37,813 nt of DNA from an uncultured Clostridia bacterium. Its GTDB lineage: Bacteria > Bacillota_A > Clostridia > TANB77 > CAG-508. This document shows, in pieces, positions 15,310 through 23,814 of this stretch. The stretch lies in contig CANQQF010000014.1 of NCBI GenBank assembly GCA_947625985.1, positions 1 to 37,813 of the forward strand, read 5' to 3'. The stretch's first letter is position 1. Every line of letters starts with the position of its first letter. Both the position numbers and the translations under genes were made by a program. The notes under the pieces were generated by a model. It saw only the letters and a program-made list of their open reading frames with translations. It was not told where the DNA came from and made no database searches.

Positions 15310-15639
15310 CTACCCTAATTTATCTCCATTTTGCACTTGTTTATCAGGTTTTATTAATACAACTCCTTGCTTACTATATGTGCCCAAAACTAATACTTCT
15401 GACATAAAATTAGCAATTTGTCTTGGTGGAAAGTTAACTACTCCTAGTATTTGCTTTCCTACTAAATCTTGTGGTTTATATATTTCCGTAATTTGTGCAG
15501 ATGATTTTTTTATTCCAATCTCTTCACCAAAATCTATCTGCAATTGATATGCTGGATTCCTTGCCTCCTTAAATACTTTCGCATCAATTATTGTTCCAGC
15601 TCTTATATCTAATTTTGAAAAATCATCTATTGTTGCCAT
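15310..15639 (-). CDS. csaA: CsaA-type tRNA-binding domain protein
   Basis: The 109-residue protein is a single OB-fold tRNA-binding domain of the CsaA type: IDDFSKLDIRAGTIIDAKVF, AYQLQIDFGEEIGIKKSSAQ, VNFPPRQIANFMSEVLVLG and the C-terminal PDKQVQNGDKLG. CsaA has been described as an export-related chaperone in Bacillus, and the fold binds RNA. I choose the ATG at 15639 behind GGAGA, since homologues start at MATIDDF; the frame extends to 15678 without a better start. Length and motifs are normal. Confidence 0.9.
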   Translation of the reverse strand: MATIDDFSKLDIRAGTIIDAKVFKEARNPAYQLQIDFGEEIGIKKSSAQITEIYKPQDLVGKQILGVVNFPPRQIANFMSEVLVLGTYSKQGVVLIKPDKQVQNGDKLG

Positions 15640-15700
15640 TTTTCTCCATTCCTTTCCATTAATGTTAGTATAAATCAACAGATTTTTATTGTCAATTTTA

Positions 15701-16273
15701 TTACATTTTGCTTATACTTCTATATATATCTCCCCAATTGTTGACTTCTTTTATGTATTCGTTTTCTTGTAACTTTTTTAGTTTTGTATCTCTGAAATAT
15801 AATGTTTTTATCTTATGTTCTGACAACTTTTCTATAATTCTCCAATCGTCATCTATCATTAAATCTATTTTTTCTTTCTGACATATCTCAAATTTATCAT
15901 TTATTTTCCAATAGTATTTATCAAACTTAATGTTATTTTCTTCTAATATTCTTTCTGCATCGTCTTTCATCTCTTTTATAAATCCACCTCTTGCTGTTAT
16001 TACAACAAATTCATGTCCTTGTTCTTTTAAACGTTTATATACTCCTAAAAATCCAGACATTAAATTACTTTCTTTAGATACTGTCATAAAATATCTGTTT
16101 ATAAAATCTTTTTCTTGCTCATCTGTCCAATTATATCTTTGTTGGAATTTCGGCTCTTCTCTATTTATTAAGTTGTTTTCTTTTAATATTTCTGTATCAT
16201 ATATTTCTTCATATGTTCTAAATGTTGTTTCACTATCAATTACAACTCCATCTAAGTCTACTCCTATTTTCAT
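15701..16273 (-). CDS. HAD-superfamily 5'-nucleotidase-like phosphatase
   Basis: The 190-residue protein has the HAD motifs: DLDGVV with the nucleophile Asp6 and acid Asp8, motif II ITARGG (about 93-98), and the late acidic motif LMIDDDWRI. It resembles the small bacterial proteins related to the 5'(3')-deoxyribonucleotidases (NT5C type), which remove phosphate from nucleotides, but the substrate cannot be told from sequence. The cap region between motifs I and II is rich in aromatic and acidic residues (YNWTDEQEKDFINRYF). The ATG at 16273 follows GGAG, and the gene stands apart from its neighbours by gaps of about 60-80 bases. Confidence 0.82.
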   Translation of the reverse strand: MKIGVDLDGVVIDSETTFRTYEEIYDTEILKENNLINREEPKFQQRYNWTDEQEKDFINRYFMTVSKESNLMSGFLGVYKRLKEQGHEFVVITARGGFIKEMKDDAERILEENNIKFDKYYWKINDKFEICQKEKIDLMIDDDWRIIEKLSEHKIKTLYFRDTKLKKLQENEYIKEVNNWGDIYRSISKM

Positions 16274-16354
16274 CTTTATTCTCCTCTATTTACCTTTAAA
16301 ATTTTTTTAACTTAGTAATTTATAATACTTTGTAAATATTATCATAGATATTTT

Positions 16355-16846
16355 TTAGAATTCTTTTAATTCAGTAATTTCTAATCCTTTTTCAATTGCA
16401 ATTCCTCCATATAATTTGTGGTTTTTTCTTCCTTCTTTAATATAGTGTTCTATTACATATTTTGCTGTATGTGGCATTTCTACTTTTTGAACTTCGTCAT
16501 AACTCATCCAATTTAATGTACCTTCATTACTTTTTATTTCTTTTGTTTTATCTTTTAATTTTGCAAAGAAATAATAGTTTTGTCTTATCTCTTCTTTTTT
16601 ATATCTTAGCGTTACATATCTCAATTCTGGCTCTGAAATGTCTTTAATTGTTAGTTCTGTTTCTTCTCTTAACTCTCTTAGTACACATTGTTTTGCATCA
16701 TTTAGTTCTTCTTTTTCAAAGTGACCTCCTGCCGTTCCTATAAAAGAATTACTTACTACTCTTGACCCAATTCTATATAACATTAATAACTTATTTTCTT
16801 CATTATATAAATAAATTGATGTCATGTTTCTTAATTTTCCATCCAT
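16355..16846 (-). CDS. Nudix hydrolase
   Basis: The 163-residue protein has a complete Nudix box at about residues 40-66: GGHFEKEELNDAKQ followed by RELREETELTI, matching GX5EX7REUXEEXGU except for Leu in place of the final Gly. Such enzymes cleave nucleoside diphosphates linked to another group, often as house-cleaning enzymes of the MutT type. The sequence before it, MTSIYLYNEENKLLMLYR, is the usual first strand. It starts 14 bases after the argB stop and is likely in the same transcript. The substrate is unknown. Confidence 0.87.
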   Translation of the reverse strand: MDGKLRNMTSIYLYNEENKLLMLYRIGSRVVSNSFIGTAGGHFEKEELNDAKQCVLRELREETELTIKDISEPELRYVTLRYKKEEIRQNYYFFAKLKDKTKEIKSNEGTLNWMSYDEVQKVEMPHTAKYVIEHYIKEGRKNHKLYGGIAIEKGLEITELKEF

Positions 16847-16860
16847 TATTGCTCTCCTAT

Positions 16861-17700
16861 TTATAAAATCATTGTTCCAACTCCATCATCTGTTAATAAT
16901 TCACATAGTAGCATATTCTTTTTTGATCCATTTACTATATGTGTTCTTTCTACCCCATTTTCTAAGCACTTTACACATGCTCCGACTTTTGGAATCATTC
17001 CTCCTGATATTGTTCCATCTTTTATAAGTCCTTCTACTTCATCACGTTTTATAACTGATATTTTGTTTTTACTTTTATCTAATATTCCATCTATATTTGT
17101 TAGTAAAATTATCTTTTTACATTTCAAGCTGATTGCAATTTCACTTGCAACTATATCTGCATTTATGTTGTAAAAATTTCCTTTATTATCAACTCCAATT
17201 GGAGATATAACTGGTACATAATCTTTTTCTAATAAACTACATATTAATTCATTATCTATACTTTCAATTTCTCCCACATAGCCTATATCTTTACTACTTT
17301 TTTTACATTTAATTATGCTTGCATCTATTCCTGAAACTCCTATTGCATTACAAGATTGCATATTTAGTAAATTTACTATTTCAGTATTTGTCTTTCCTAC
17401 TAAAACCATTTTTACTATATTCATAGTATCTTTATCTGTTACTCTAAGTCCATTTTTAAATTCTGATTTTACATTTTTTGCCTTCAATTCTTCTTCAATA
17501 TCTGGACCTCCCCCATGGACTAATACAACTTTTAAACCTAACATATGAAGTAATGTAATTTGTTTTATTACATTTTCTTTTTGCACCTCATCTATCATTG
17601 CATTCCCACCATATTTTATAACAATTGTTTCTCCTGAAAACTTTTTTATGTATGGTATTGCCTCTACTAGAATTCCTGCATTCTTTATAATATCTTTCAT
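16861..17700 (-). CDS. argB: Acetylglutamate kinase
   Basis: The 279-residue enzyme phosphorylates N-acetylglutamate, the second step of arginine synthesis. It has the amino-acid kinase motifs VIKYGGNAM, VLVHGGGPDIEEEL (acetylglutamate site), GVSGIDASII, the nucleotide-site strand LLTNIDGILD, and GGMIPKVGACVKCLENGV. Length is normal for the family. No other arg gene is present in the window; the following gene is a Nudix hydrolase in probable operon. Start at the ATG at 17700, after GGAG. Confidence 0.95.
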   Translation of the reverse strand: MKDIIKNAGILVEAIPYIKKFSGETIVIKYGGNAMIDEVQKENVIKQITLLHMLGLKVVLVHGGGPDIEEELKAKNVKSEFKNGLRVTDKDTMNIVKMVLVGKTNTEIVNLLNMQSCNAIGVSGIDASIIKCKKSSKDIGYVGEIESIDNELICSLLEKDYVPVISPIGVDNKGNFYNINADIVASEIAISLKCKKIILLTNIDGILDKSKNKISVIKRDEVEGLIKDGTISGGMIPKVGACVKCLENGVERTHIVNGSKKNMLLCELLTDDGVGTMIL

Positions 17701-17736
17701 AATTTTTCTCCTCTTTATTTGTTTGTATTATATTAT

Positions 17737-17770
17737 AAAAGGAAGCGATTATCAATAATCACCTCCTTTT
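17737..17770 (-). terminator. Terminator overlapping the hydF stop codon
   Basis: The minus-strand RNA forms a 16-bp stem (17755-17770 with 17737-17752) with two G-U pairs, followed by a U-rich tract. The hydF stop TGA lies inside the stem. On the plus strand the same positions are A-C mismatches, so it works for hydF only. Confidence 0.75.
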
Positions 17771-18949
17771 TTCTATAATTTCAATGCTTCTTTCTAATAT
17801 TCCATTCATATATGCAATTGCTGTTCCATAATTTGTGAAAGGAATTTCTTGTTTATTTGCTGAATTCATTCTAAATTTCATTTCATTTGAATTAAGCATA
17901 CATCCACCACAATGTATAATCAAATCATATTTTCCTAAGTCATCTGGAAATCCTGTCCCACTAGTCCATTCAAAATTTGGCTCTACTCCTGTAAATTTTT
18001 TTATCCATTTTGGTAATTTAACTGTTCCTATGTCATCACATTGTCTATGATGTGTACATCCTTCACTTATCAGAACTTTTGAACCATTTTTCAGTTTACT
18101 AATTTCTCTTGCTCCTTTTATGGCTGTATTTAAAAATCCTTTATATCTTGCCATTAATATTGAAAAAGATGTTAGAGGTATTTCTTTTGGTACAATTTCA
18201 CTTACCATTTTAAAAGCTTGCGAATCTGTTACAACTAATGCTGGTATCCTTTCAATTGCTTTTAATGTGTCAGCAAGTTCTGTTTCTTTAGTTACAATTG
18301 CTATTGCATCTGAATCTATAACATCACGTATGGCCATTTGTTGCGGCATAATCATTCTAGCTTTTGGTGCAGCACTATCAATTGGTGTTACTAGCACAAC
18401 TATGTCTTTAGCTTGAATAAAGTCTCCTATTAGTTTTACTGAATCTTCTTCATTTTTTGCTAGCTTTCCGATTGCATTTTTTAATTCTTCTATACCTTCA
18501 TTGTTTGTAGCACTTGTATATATAATATTTTCTGAATTTGCCGGCTTTTCATTTAATAAGTCTTTTTTGTTTTTTACTATTATATATGGGATTTCTCTTT
18601 CTTTAAAAATTGAAATTAATTCTTGTTCTGCAATATTAAGTTCTCTATCAATTGTTGTAACAAGTATTGCAATATCACAACTTCTTAAAATCTTTTTTGT
18701 TTTCTCCACCCTTTTCTCTCCAAGTGTTCCTTCATCATCAAACCCTGGAGTATCTATTATAATAACAGGTCCAATCGGTAACAACTCTATCGATTTTTTT
18801 ACTGGATCTGTGGTCGTCCCTTTTACATCACTTACAACTGATAAGTCTTGATTTGTTACTGCATTAACAATGCTACTTTTTCCTACATTTCTGCATCCAA
18901 AAAATCCTATATGTACTCTTTCTCCTGTTGGCGTATTATTTAGTCCCAT
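17759..18949 (-). CDS. hydF: [FeFe]-hydrogenase H-cluster maturation GTPase HydF
   Basis: The 396-residue scaffold protein assembles the two-iron subcluster before transfer to the hydrogenase. The GTPase domain shows P-loop GCRNVGKSS (residues 18-26), GTTTDPVKK, DTPGFDDEG, and KNKKDLL. The C-terminal cluster domain has EGCTHHRQCDD and later HCGGCMLN, giving the CxH...CxxC ligand set typical of HydF. Length is normal. It follows hydE by 36 bases on the same strand, so the two maturases are likely cotranscribed. hydG, the third maturase, is not in the window. Confidence 0.96.
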   Translation of the reverse strand: MGLNNTPTGERVHIGFFGCRNVGKSSIVNAVTNQDLSVVSDVKGTTTDPVKKSIELLPIGPVIIIDTPGFDDEGTLGEKRVEKTKKILRSCDIAILVTTIDRELNIAEQELISIFKEREIPYIIVKNKKDLLNEKPANSENIIYTSATNNEGIEELKNAIGKLAKNEEDSVKLIGDFIQAKDIVVLVTPIDSAAPKARMIMPQQMAIRDVIDSDAIAIVTKETELADTLKAIERIPALVVTDSQAFKMVSEIVPKEIPLTSFSILMARYKGFLNTAIKGAREISKLKNGSKVLISEGCTHHRQCDDIGTVKLPKWIKKFTGVEPNFEWTSGTGFPDDLGKYDLIIHCGGCMLNSNEMKFRMNSANKQEIPFTNYGTAIAYMNGILERSIEIIEKRR

Positions 18950-18985
18950 AAAATCTTTTTTTCTCCTTTCTATTTATGAGTTTTC

Positions 18986-20050
18986 TTATTTTTCAATTTT
19001 ATAATCTCCTCTATCTACTACAATTGTATGTCCTGTTGTATTTACTCTCGTTTTTAAGCATTCAATACATTGTGCTGCTTCATCCCCTGTACAAATTTTA
19101 TTATCATAAAGCATGTACTTTTTTCTAACATTTACAGGTGATAAATTTGGCATTAAAACATTTGCACCCGCTTTAATTCCTTTTTCTCTACCTAAAGGAT
19201 CTATTGTTCCAAGTGCTGTTGTCGCTGGTAAAAGGACATGTGGTAGCGTTAGCCTTATAAGTCCTAACATAAATAATGTTAGTTCTACTGTACCTGATTT
19301 TTTATCTTTAAATGGTGTATCTTTGTGTGAAATAAATGGCCCTATCCCTACCATATGAGGATTGAGTTTTTTTAAAAATATTAATTCGTATGCAAGATTT
19401 TCTTCAGTTTGAAATGGTGAACCAACCATAAATCCTGCTCCAACTTGATATCCTAATTTTTTTAAATTGTTTAAACATTCAATTCTATTTTCAAAACTCA
19501 TTTCTGATGGATGAATTTTGTCGTAATGGTTCTTATTTGCTGTTTCATGTCGTAAAAGATATCTATCTGCTCCAGCTTCTTTGTATCTTTTATAGCTTTC
19601 ATAACTTTTTTCACCAATTGATAAAGTAATTGCACAATCTGGATATTTTAGTTTGATTCTTTTTATGATGTCCTCATACATTTCATCTGTATAATATCCA
19701 TCCTCTCCACCTTGTAATACAAATGTGCGAAATCCTAATTTATATCCTTGATTAGCACAATTTAATATATCTTCTTTACTTAATCTATATCTTTCTATAT
19801 TCCTATTACTTCTACGTATTCCACAATATAAACAATCATTTTTACAAAAATTTGTAAATTCTATCAATCCTCTAATATATATTTCTTTGCCATAAATCTC
19901 ATCTCGAACTTCACTTGAATTCTTAAAAAGATACTCTCTACACTTATCTCTATTTTTTATTAAAGTTAAATATTCGTCATATGATAATTCGTGCTCTTTT
20001 CTTAATTTACATATCAGATTTTTATACATTGCTAAATGCTGTTTTTGCAT
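18986..20050 (-). CDS. hydE: [FeFe]-hydrogenase maturation radical SAM enzyme HydE
   Basis: The protein (354 residues from the chosen start) has the radical SAM motif CKNDCLYCG (Cys69, 73, 76) within IEFTNFCKNDCLYCGIRRS, then LQGGEDGYYTDE and LLRHETANKNHYDKIHP, typical of HydE. It acts in building the dithiolate-bridged diiron centre with HydF and HydG. Start choice is uncertain. ATG at 20050 has GGATGG 5 bases upstream; a later ATG at 20029 overlaps the regulator's stop as ATGTATAA but lacks a good ribosome site; a TTG at 20071 is unlikely. Either way the gene overlaps or touches the upstream regulator gene. Confidence 0.93.
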   Translation of the reverse strand: MQKQHLAMYKNLICKLRKEHELSYDEYLTLIKNRDKCREYLFKNSSEVRDEIYGKEIYIRGLIEFTNFCKNDCLYCGIRRSNRNIERYRLSKEDILNCANQGYKLGFRTFVLQGGEDGYYTDEMYEDIIKRIKLKYPDCAITLSIGEKSYESYKRYKEAGADRYLLRHETANKNHYDKIHPSEMSFENRIECLNNLKKLGYQVGAGFMVGSPFQTEENLAYELIFLKKLNPHMVGIGPFISHKDTPFKDKKSGTVELTLFMLGLIRLTLPHVLLPATTALGTIDPLGREKGIKAGANVLMPNLSPVNVRKKYMLYDNKICTGDEAAQCIECLKTRVNTTGHTIVVDRGDYKIEK

Positions 20051-20267
20051 ATACACCATCCAATCTTCCAATTTTTCCGCTTAAGGAATTGATAACATCT
20101 TGTGATGCATCTATAACAATTGAAATTATATTTATTCCTTTTTTATGATATGGAATTCCCATTCTTCCAACAATGTAATCTCCATATTCTGAAAGCATCT
20201 TATTAAGTTCTTGTACACTTTCCTTATTTTCAACTATAATTCCTATAACTGCAACTCTTGTTTCCAT
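20022..20267 (-). CDS. TM1266-type iron-only hydrogenase system regulator
   Basis: The 81-residue protein is a small ACT-like domain: METRVAVIGIIVENKESVQE, YGDYIVGRMGIPYHKKGINI, VIDASQDVINSLSGKIGRLD and VYAKTAF. This family sits beside [FeFe]-hydrogenase genes and is annotated as their putative regulator, probably sensing a ligand by dimerising. The ATG at 20267 follows AGGAGG. Its 3' end overlaps hydE, so translation is likely coupled. How it regulates is not known. Confidence 0.9.
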   Translation of the reverse strand: METRVAVIGIIVENKESVQELNKMLSEYGDYIVGRMGIPYHKKGINIISIVIDASQDVINSLSGKIGRLDGVYAKTAFSNV

Positions 20268-20306
20268 ATTTATTCCTCCTAATTATTATTTCTCTAACAT
20301 ATATAC

Positions 20307-20343
20307 AAAAAACCGCGTACCCTAAAACCTCAAGGCACGCAGT
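20307..20343 (-). terminator. Terminator or attenuator before the hydrogenase-maturation operon
   Basis: The minus-strand RNA pairs ACTGCGTGCC with GGTACGCGGT (10 bp, two G-U) and continues into six U residues. It lies about 195 bases after the CrtO-like gene start region and only 40 bases before the regulator ATG. It may end the upstream transcript or act as an attenuator for the regulator-hydE-hydF genes. Confidence 0.7.
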
Positions 20344-20461
20344 AATTTTATACTATTCATTTATTTTACCATTTAGTGCTCTTTTGGTTAGAAGTTCAAC
20401 ATTATCAACTGCTTTCCATTAGAAAACTTTAATAAAATTTTAGCATTATTTTTATTTATAT

Positions 20462-21010
20462 TCAATTCTTATTTTTCTTTTCTAACACTTTTACAAATCG
20501 TGGCCTATTATATCTTTGAATTATAACAAAACGTAAATCTATCAAACTTGCTATTATTGATGTTGCTAGAAATACATAAAACTTTCCAAAGTAATTCGCA
20601 AATATTAATGGAAGATAACTAAAAACCATATTAAATTGATGTACTAATTCTGAATTGCACATATTTATAACAAATTCTTGCAAAGTATTATCTTCAGAAG
20701 AAAACTCATTTGAATCATATTTATTTACTTTAGATTTCCACTTTTTTACTCTCAATATTTTATATAGTTTTCTCTCAAACTTTTTCTCTTTAAACCATCT
20801 AGATTTATAATTCAATTTCTTTTTCCAAAATGGAATAATATTTCCTATAATAATCCTAATAATAAAGTGAAATGCACATGTTAAAGATATAATTGAAAAA
20901 ATTTCCATTATACTCATTCTAAAATAAATATATATACAACTACATCCTATAGCTAATATTGAAAATATTATTGCCATTACATACATAAAATTTTTAGACT
21001 TTTTATTCAT
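20462..21010 (-). CDS. Membrane protein of the glycosyl-4,4'-diaponeurosporenoate acyltransferase (CrtO)-like family
   Basis: The 182-residue protein has about four membrane segments: two near the N-terminus (8-30 and 33-58) and two near 125-165. Between them lies a basic cytoplasmic stretch, YKSRWFKEKKFERKLYKILR followed by VKKWK, which is the family's landmark. The C-terminal VIIQRYNRPRF also matches. Named members esterify a carotenoid in staphylococci. No other carotenoid gene is present here, so the true substrate is open. The gene stands alone between a long glutamine synthetase and the hydrogenase genes. Confidence 0.72.
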   Translation of the reverse strand: MNKKSKNFMYVMAIIFSILAIGCSCIYIYFRMSIMEIFSIISLTCAFHFIIRIIIGNIIPFWKKKLNYKSRWFKEKKFERKLYKILRVKKWKSKVNKYDSNEFSSEDNTLQEFVINMCNSELVHQFNMVFSYLPLIFANYFGKFYVFLATSIIASLIDLRFVIIQRYNRPRFVKVLEKKNKN

Positions 21011-21051
21011 TTTTTTACCTCTAATTAATTATACCTATAATAACTTCGTTT

Positions 21052-21097
21052 TTTTATGTATTTATTTCAGGCAAAAGCCCACAAAACATACATAAAA
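21052..21097. other. Stem-loop between glutamine synthetase and the CrtO-like gene
   Basis: A 10-bp perfect outer stem TTTTATGTAT/ATACATAAAA (21052-21061 and 21088-21097) encloses a small GGC-AAAA-GCC hairpin (21070-21079). No clear U-tract follows in either direction, so it may be a processing site, a weak terminator or an RNA element. Confidence 0.4.
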
Positions 21098-21155
21098 CCA
21101 TTTTTACAAAATTTTGTTGTATTTGAAGTAATAAAAGATTTTGGCAACTTTAATC

Positions 21156-23042
21156 TTATATTTGATTATTTCTGTATTGATTATACAAGTTATCTAGTTC
21201 TTCCATCTTTTCATTCATTTCTATTTGTAATTTTGATACTTGTTCATAATTATTTTTCTCTGAGTTTTCAAGAATTTTACCTATTATACTCTTTTTATTT
21301 TTATCATTTTTTGCTACTTCTTTTTTTATTATTTCAATTTGTTCCCATAAATCTTTATCATATGTATTTTCATTTTCTAATTTTACACATCCTAAAATTT
21401 TCTTTTGATTTTCGGGAATAACTCTTTGTTCTAAATCTAATAACCAATTTTTAATTGATAAATCCATATGTGCTTCTACTATATCTTTTCCTAATGATTT
21501 TTCAATAACGTTTTCTTCTTTTAGTTTTGATACATTTTCATATACTGTTCTAGGACAAGCTCCAAAATTCTTATCTCTTTCTTTTTCAGTATACTTTTCA
21601 AATATATCATCTTCTTCTCTATATATTTTATTTTTACTAAAATATTTTCCTTTTTCACTATAACTCTTACAAAATTCTTTTTCTAATTGCTCATTAGTTA
21701 TGTCTTTTTGTAATGTAAATTCTAATCCATCAATTATTGCTGAATATATCGCAGAAATTACCATATAAATATTAGTTTTAGGATTTGGAGATCTTAATTC
21801 AAAACGTGTTGCCAATGGATTGTTTTTATCTCTTATTAAACAAGCCAATACTGTTCTGTTTCTACTTTCTTCATCACAAGTATTTCCAATAGATGCAACC
21901 ACATGCGTAGGTGCTTCGTATCCAGGTGTTAATCTATTTAATGAATCAATTGTATTTGAAATAAATGGATTTATATAATCATAGTTTTTTAGTATTCCCA
22001 TTATCATTCCCCAACCAATTTTACTCATAAAAGTTTTTTCTTCAATTGGTTCAAGTAAATTTATCTTTCCACCTTCTTGTTTATTTAGCATTATACTTAA
22101 ATGACAATGTTCTCCATTTCCTGCTACTTTATTTATAGGTTTAGCATTAAAGCTAACTTCTAACCCATTTAACCTAAACACTTCTTTAACTATTATTCTC
22201 GCTAAAAATTCCCTATCTAATGCTCTAATAGTATCACTATATTTCCAGTCAATTTCTAGCTGTTCTACTATATGTGTATTTGAGCCTTCTGCAATATAAG
22301 TTTTTACTCCTCCTACTTCTTTGTGTCCCATCTCTGGATTAATTCCATAAAGTTGAAGCACTTCTAAGGCTTGCTCTAATGATGTTCTAACAATTCCTTT
22401 TGTTCTTTTCCAATATTGTTCTTTTAGTGATTGAGACAATACCAGTTGATGAACATTTACTGCATCATAAGGTGTCCTTACCCAAAATTCTAACTCTGTT
22501 CCTAACATAAATTGAATATCTTCATAATTTTCAATTTTTTCAATTTCATAACGCTTTAATAATTCTTTATCATTATTTATTTTATCTGCTAAATATTTTT
22601 TTATCTTTACTAATGATTCTTTTAGAATATATCTTGAATCTATATATTTTCCATTATGTGATAAAAATGACCATATTCTTAATGTTCCTGTTGGTAGATG
22701 AGTTTTTGGATCTATGTTTTCGTAATTGTAATCTACATACCAATCTACATTTTTATCTGGAATCAAATCCACTCTAGCATCAGACAATGTAGCAATATTT
22801 CCTAAATCAACTGATGATCCATCTGTTTGTATTCCTTTATTTATTAATTCCTCCATATTATCTATAAAATATTCTATAGGTATTTTTTCATCTGTATCTT
22901 TTCCCATTAAATCAACCGCTACAAAAGATACGAATTTTATTTCAGGATGTTTTTTTAATATCCTTCGTATCTCTCCTTCGTATCGATATTCAGCTTCTAT
23001 TGTATAGACCAATTTTTTCTTAAATATAAATTTATTTTCCAT
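21156..23042 (-). CDS. Long-form glutamine synthetase
   Basis: The 628-residue protein carries glutamine synthetase motifs in order: GIQTDGSSV (70-78) and LSDARVDLIPD in the N-terminal domain, TELEFW with the metal-binding Glu, and VGGVKTYIAEGSNTHIVEQ. These are followed by KPINKVAGNGEHCHLSI (ammonium/glutamate site), LNRLTPGYEAPTHV, and RFELRSPNPKTNIYM. It is about 180 residues longer than the common type I enzyme. The extra length includes a C-terminal part ending in a charged coiled-coil-like stretch (SKLQIEMNEKMEELDNLYNQ). Catalytic motifs look present, but several positions differ from the usual wording (GNGEH for GSGMH, NPK for PD near the end). It could therefore be a true synthetase or a related gamma-glutamyl ligase. 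Start ATG at 23042 after GAGGG. Confidence 0.85.
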   Translation of the reverse strand: MENKFIFKKKLVYTIEAEYRYEGEIRRILKKHPEIKFVSFVAVDLMGKDTDEKIPIEYFIDNMEELINKGIQTDGSSVDLGNIATLSDARVDLIPDKNVDWYVDYNYENIDPKTHLPTGTLRIWSFLSHNGKYIDSRYILKESLVKIKKYLADKINNDKELLKRYEIEKIENYEDIQFMLGTELEFWVRTPYDAVNVHQLVLSQSLKEQYWKRTKGIVRTSLEQALEVLQLYGINPEMGHKEVGGVKTYIAEGSNTHIVEQLEIDWKYSDTIRALDREFLARIIVKEVFRLNGLEVSFNAKPINKVAGNGEHCHLSIMLNKQEGGKINLLEPIEEKTFMSKIGWGMIMGILKNYDYINPFISNTIDSLNRLTPGYEAPTHVVASIGNTCDEESRNRTVLACLIRDKNNPLATRFELRSPNPKTNIYMVISAIYSAIIDGLEFTLQKDITNEQLEKEFCKSYSEKGKYFSKNKIYREEDDIFEKYTEKERDKNFGACPRTVYENVSKLKEENVIEKSLGKDIVEAHMDLSIKNWLLDLEQRVIPENQKKILGCVKLENENTYDKDLWEQIEIIKKEVAKNDKNKKSIIGKILENSEKNNYEQVSKLQIEMNEKMEELDNLYNQYRNNQI

Positions 23043-23131
23043 ACACTCACCCTCACTTTATAATATGATTATTAACGATAAAGTTACCCGTATTATAATA
23101 CAAAAATATATGTTTATCAATATATATTTAT

Positions 23132-23677
23132 TTATCTTTCAATTTGTTTTTGTAGGTTATTATCATATTTTAGAACCTCGCAATTTTTAAGTTTATAGCT
23201 ATTATAATCCCCGTCTTTTGGCTCTCCTTCAAAATAACATCTTACATATATACTAACCCCTGCATGTGTAACTACTAAAACATTCTTTCCTTGATAATTT
23301 TTCATTATATCATCAAAAAAATCATATATTCTTTTTCTAAATTCTGGTAATGTTTCTATTCCTAATCTATTTTCATTAGGATCTGTAAAATCTACTGCTC
23401 CTTCATATTCTGACTTTAATTTTCCTTCTAATTTTCCATTACATCTTTCAACTAATCGTTCATCACTCGTTATCTTATTATCAGTTATAATTTGAGCTGT
23501 TTTATATGCACGTTTTAGTGGACTTGAAAATACCTTGTCAAATTTTAGTCCTTTTAAAACTGCTTTTGTTTTTTCTGCTTGTTTAATTCCTTTTTCATTT
23601 AATTCGATATCAACTCTTCCTTGATATATTCCTTTTACGTTCCAATCAGTTTGTCCGTGTCTTACTATATATATCAT
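23132..23677 (-). CDS. Histidine phosphatase family protein (phosphoglycerate mutase-like)
   Basis: The 181-residue protein begins with the catalytic RHG motif in MIYIVRHGQTDWNVKG, where the histidine takes the phosphate. The arginine-bearing SSPLKRAYKTAQII and the second histidine in VLVVTHAGVSIYVRCYFEG complete the site. The acid is probably Glu in LVERCNGKLEG. Such small members are cofactor-independent phosphatases with varied substrates (sugars, nucleotides or cobalamin precursors); no choice can be made. A close relative lies at 31765-32322. Confidence 0.88.
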   Translation of the reverse strand: MIYIVRHGQTDWNVKGIYQGRVDIELNEKGIKQAEKTKAVLKGLKFDKVFSSPLKRAYKTAQIITDNKITSDERLVERCNGKLEGKLKSEYEGAVDFTDPNENRLGIETLPEFRKRIYDFFDDIMKNYQGKNVLVVTHAGVSIYVRCYFEGEPKDGDYNSYKLKNCEVLKYDNNLQKQIER

Positions 23678-23776
23678 TAACTTTCACCTCGATTTTTTTC
23701 ATATATGATTTGTTTTTAATAAATTTGATATTTCTTTTATATTTCTCTTTTATTTTTGAGTTATTATACATAAAAA

Positions 23777-23803
23777 ACAAGCAATTATCAACTAATTACT
23801 TGT
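23777..23803 (-). terminator. Terminator downstream of the small alarmone synthetase gene
   Basis: ACAAG-C-AATTA pairs with TAATT-A-CTTGT around a 5-base loop. On the minus strand it is followed by TTTTTTA. It lies 12 bases past the alarmone synthetase stop. Confidence 0.7.
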
Positions 23804-23814
23804 TTAATTCTTTT

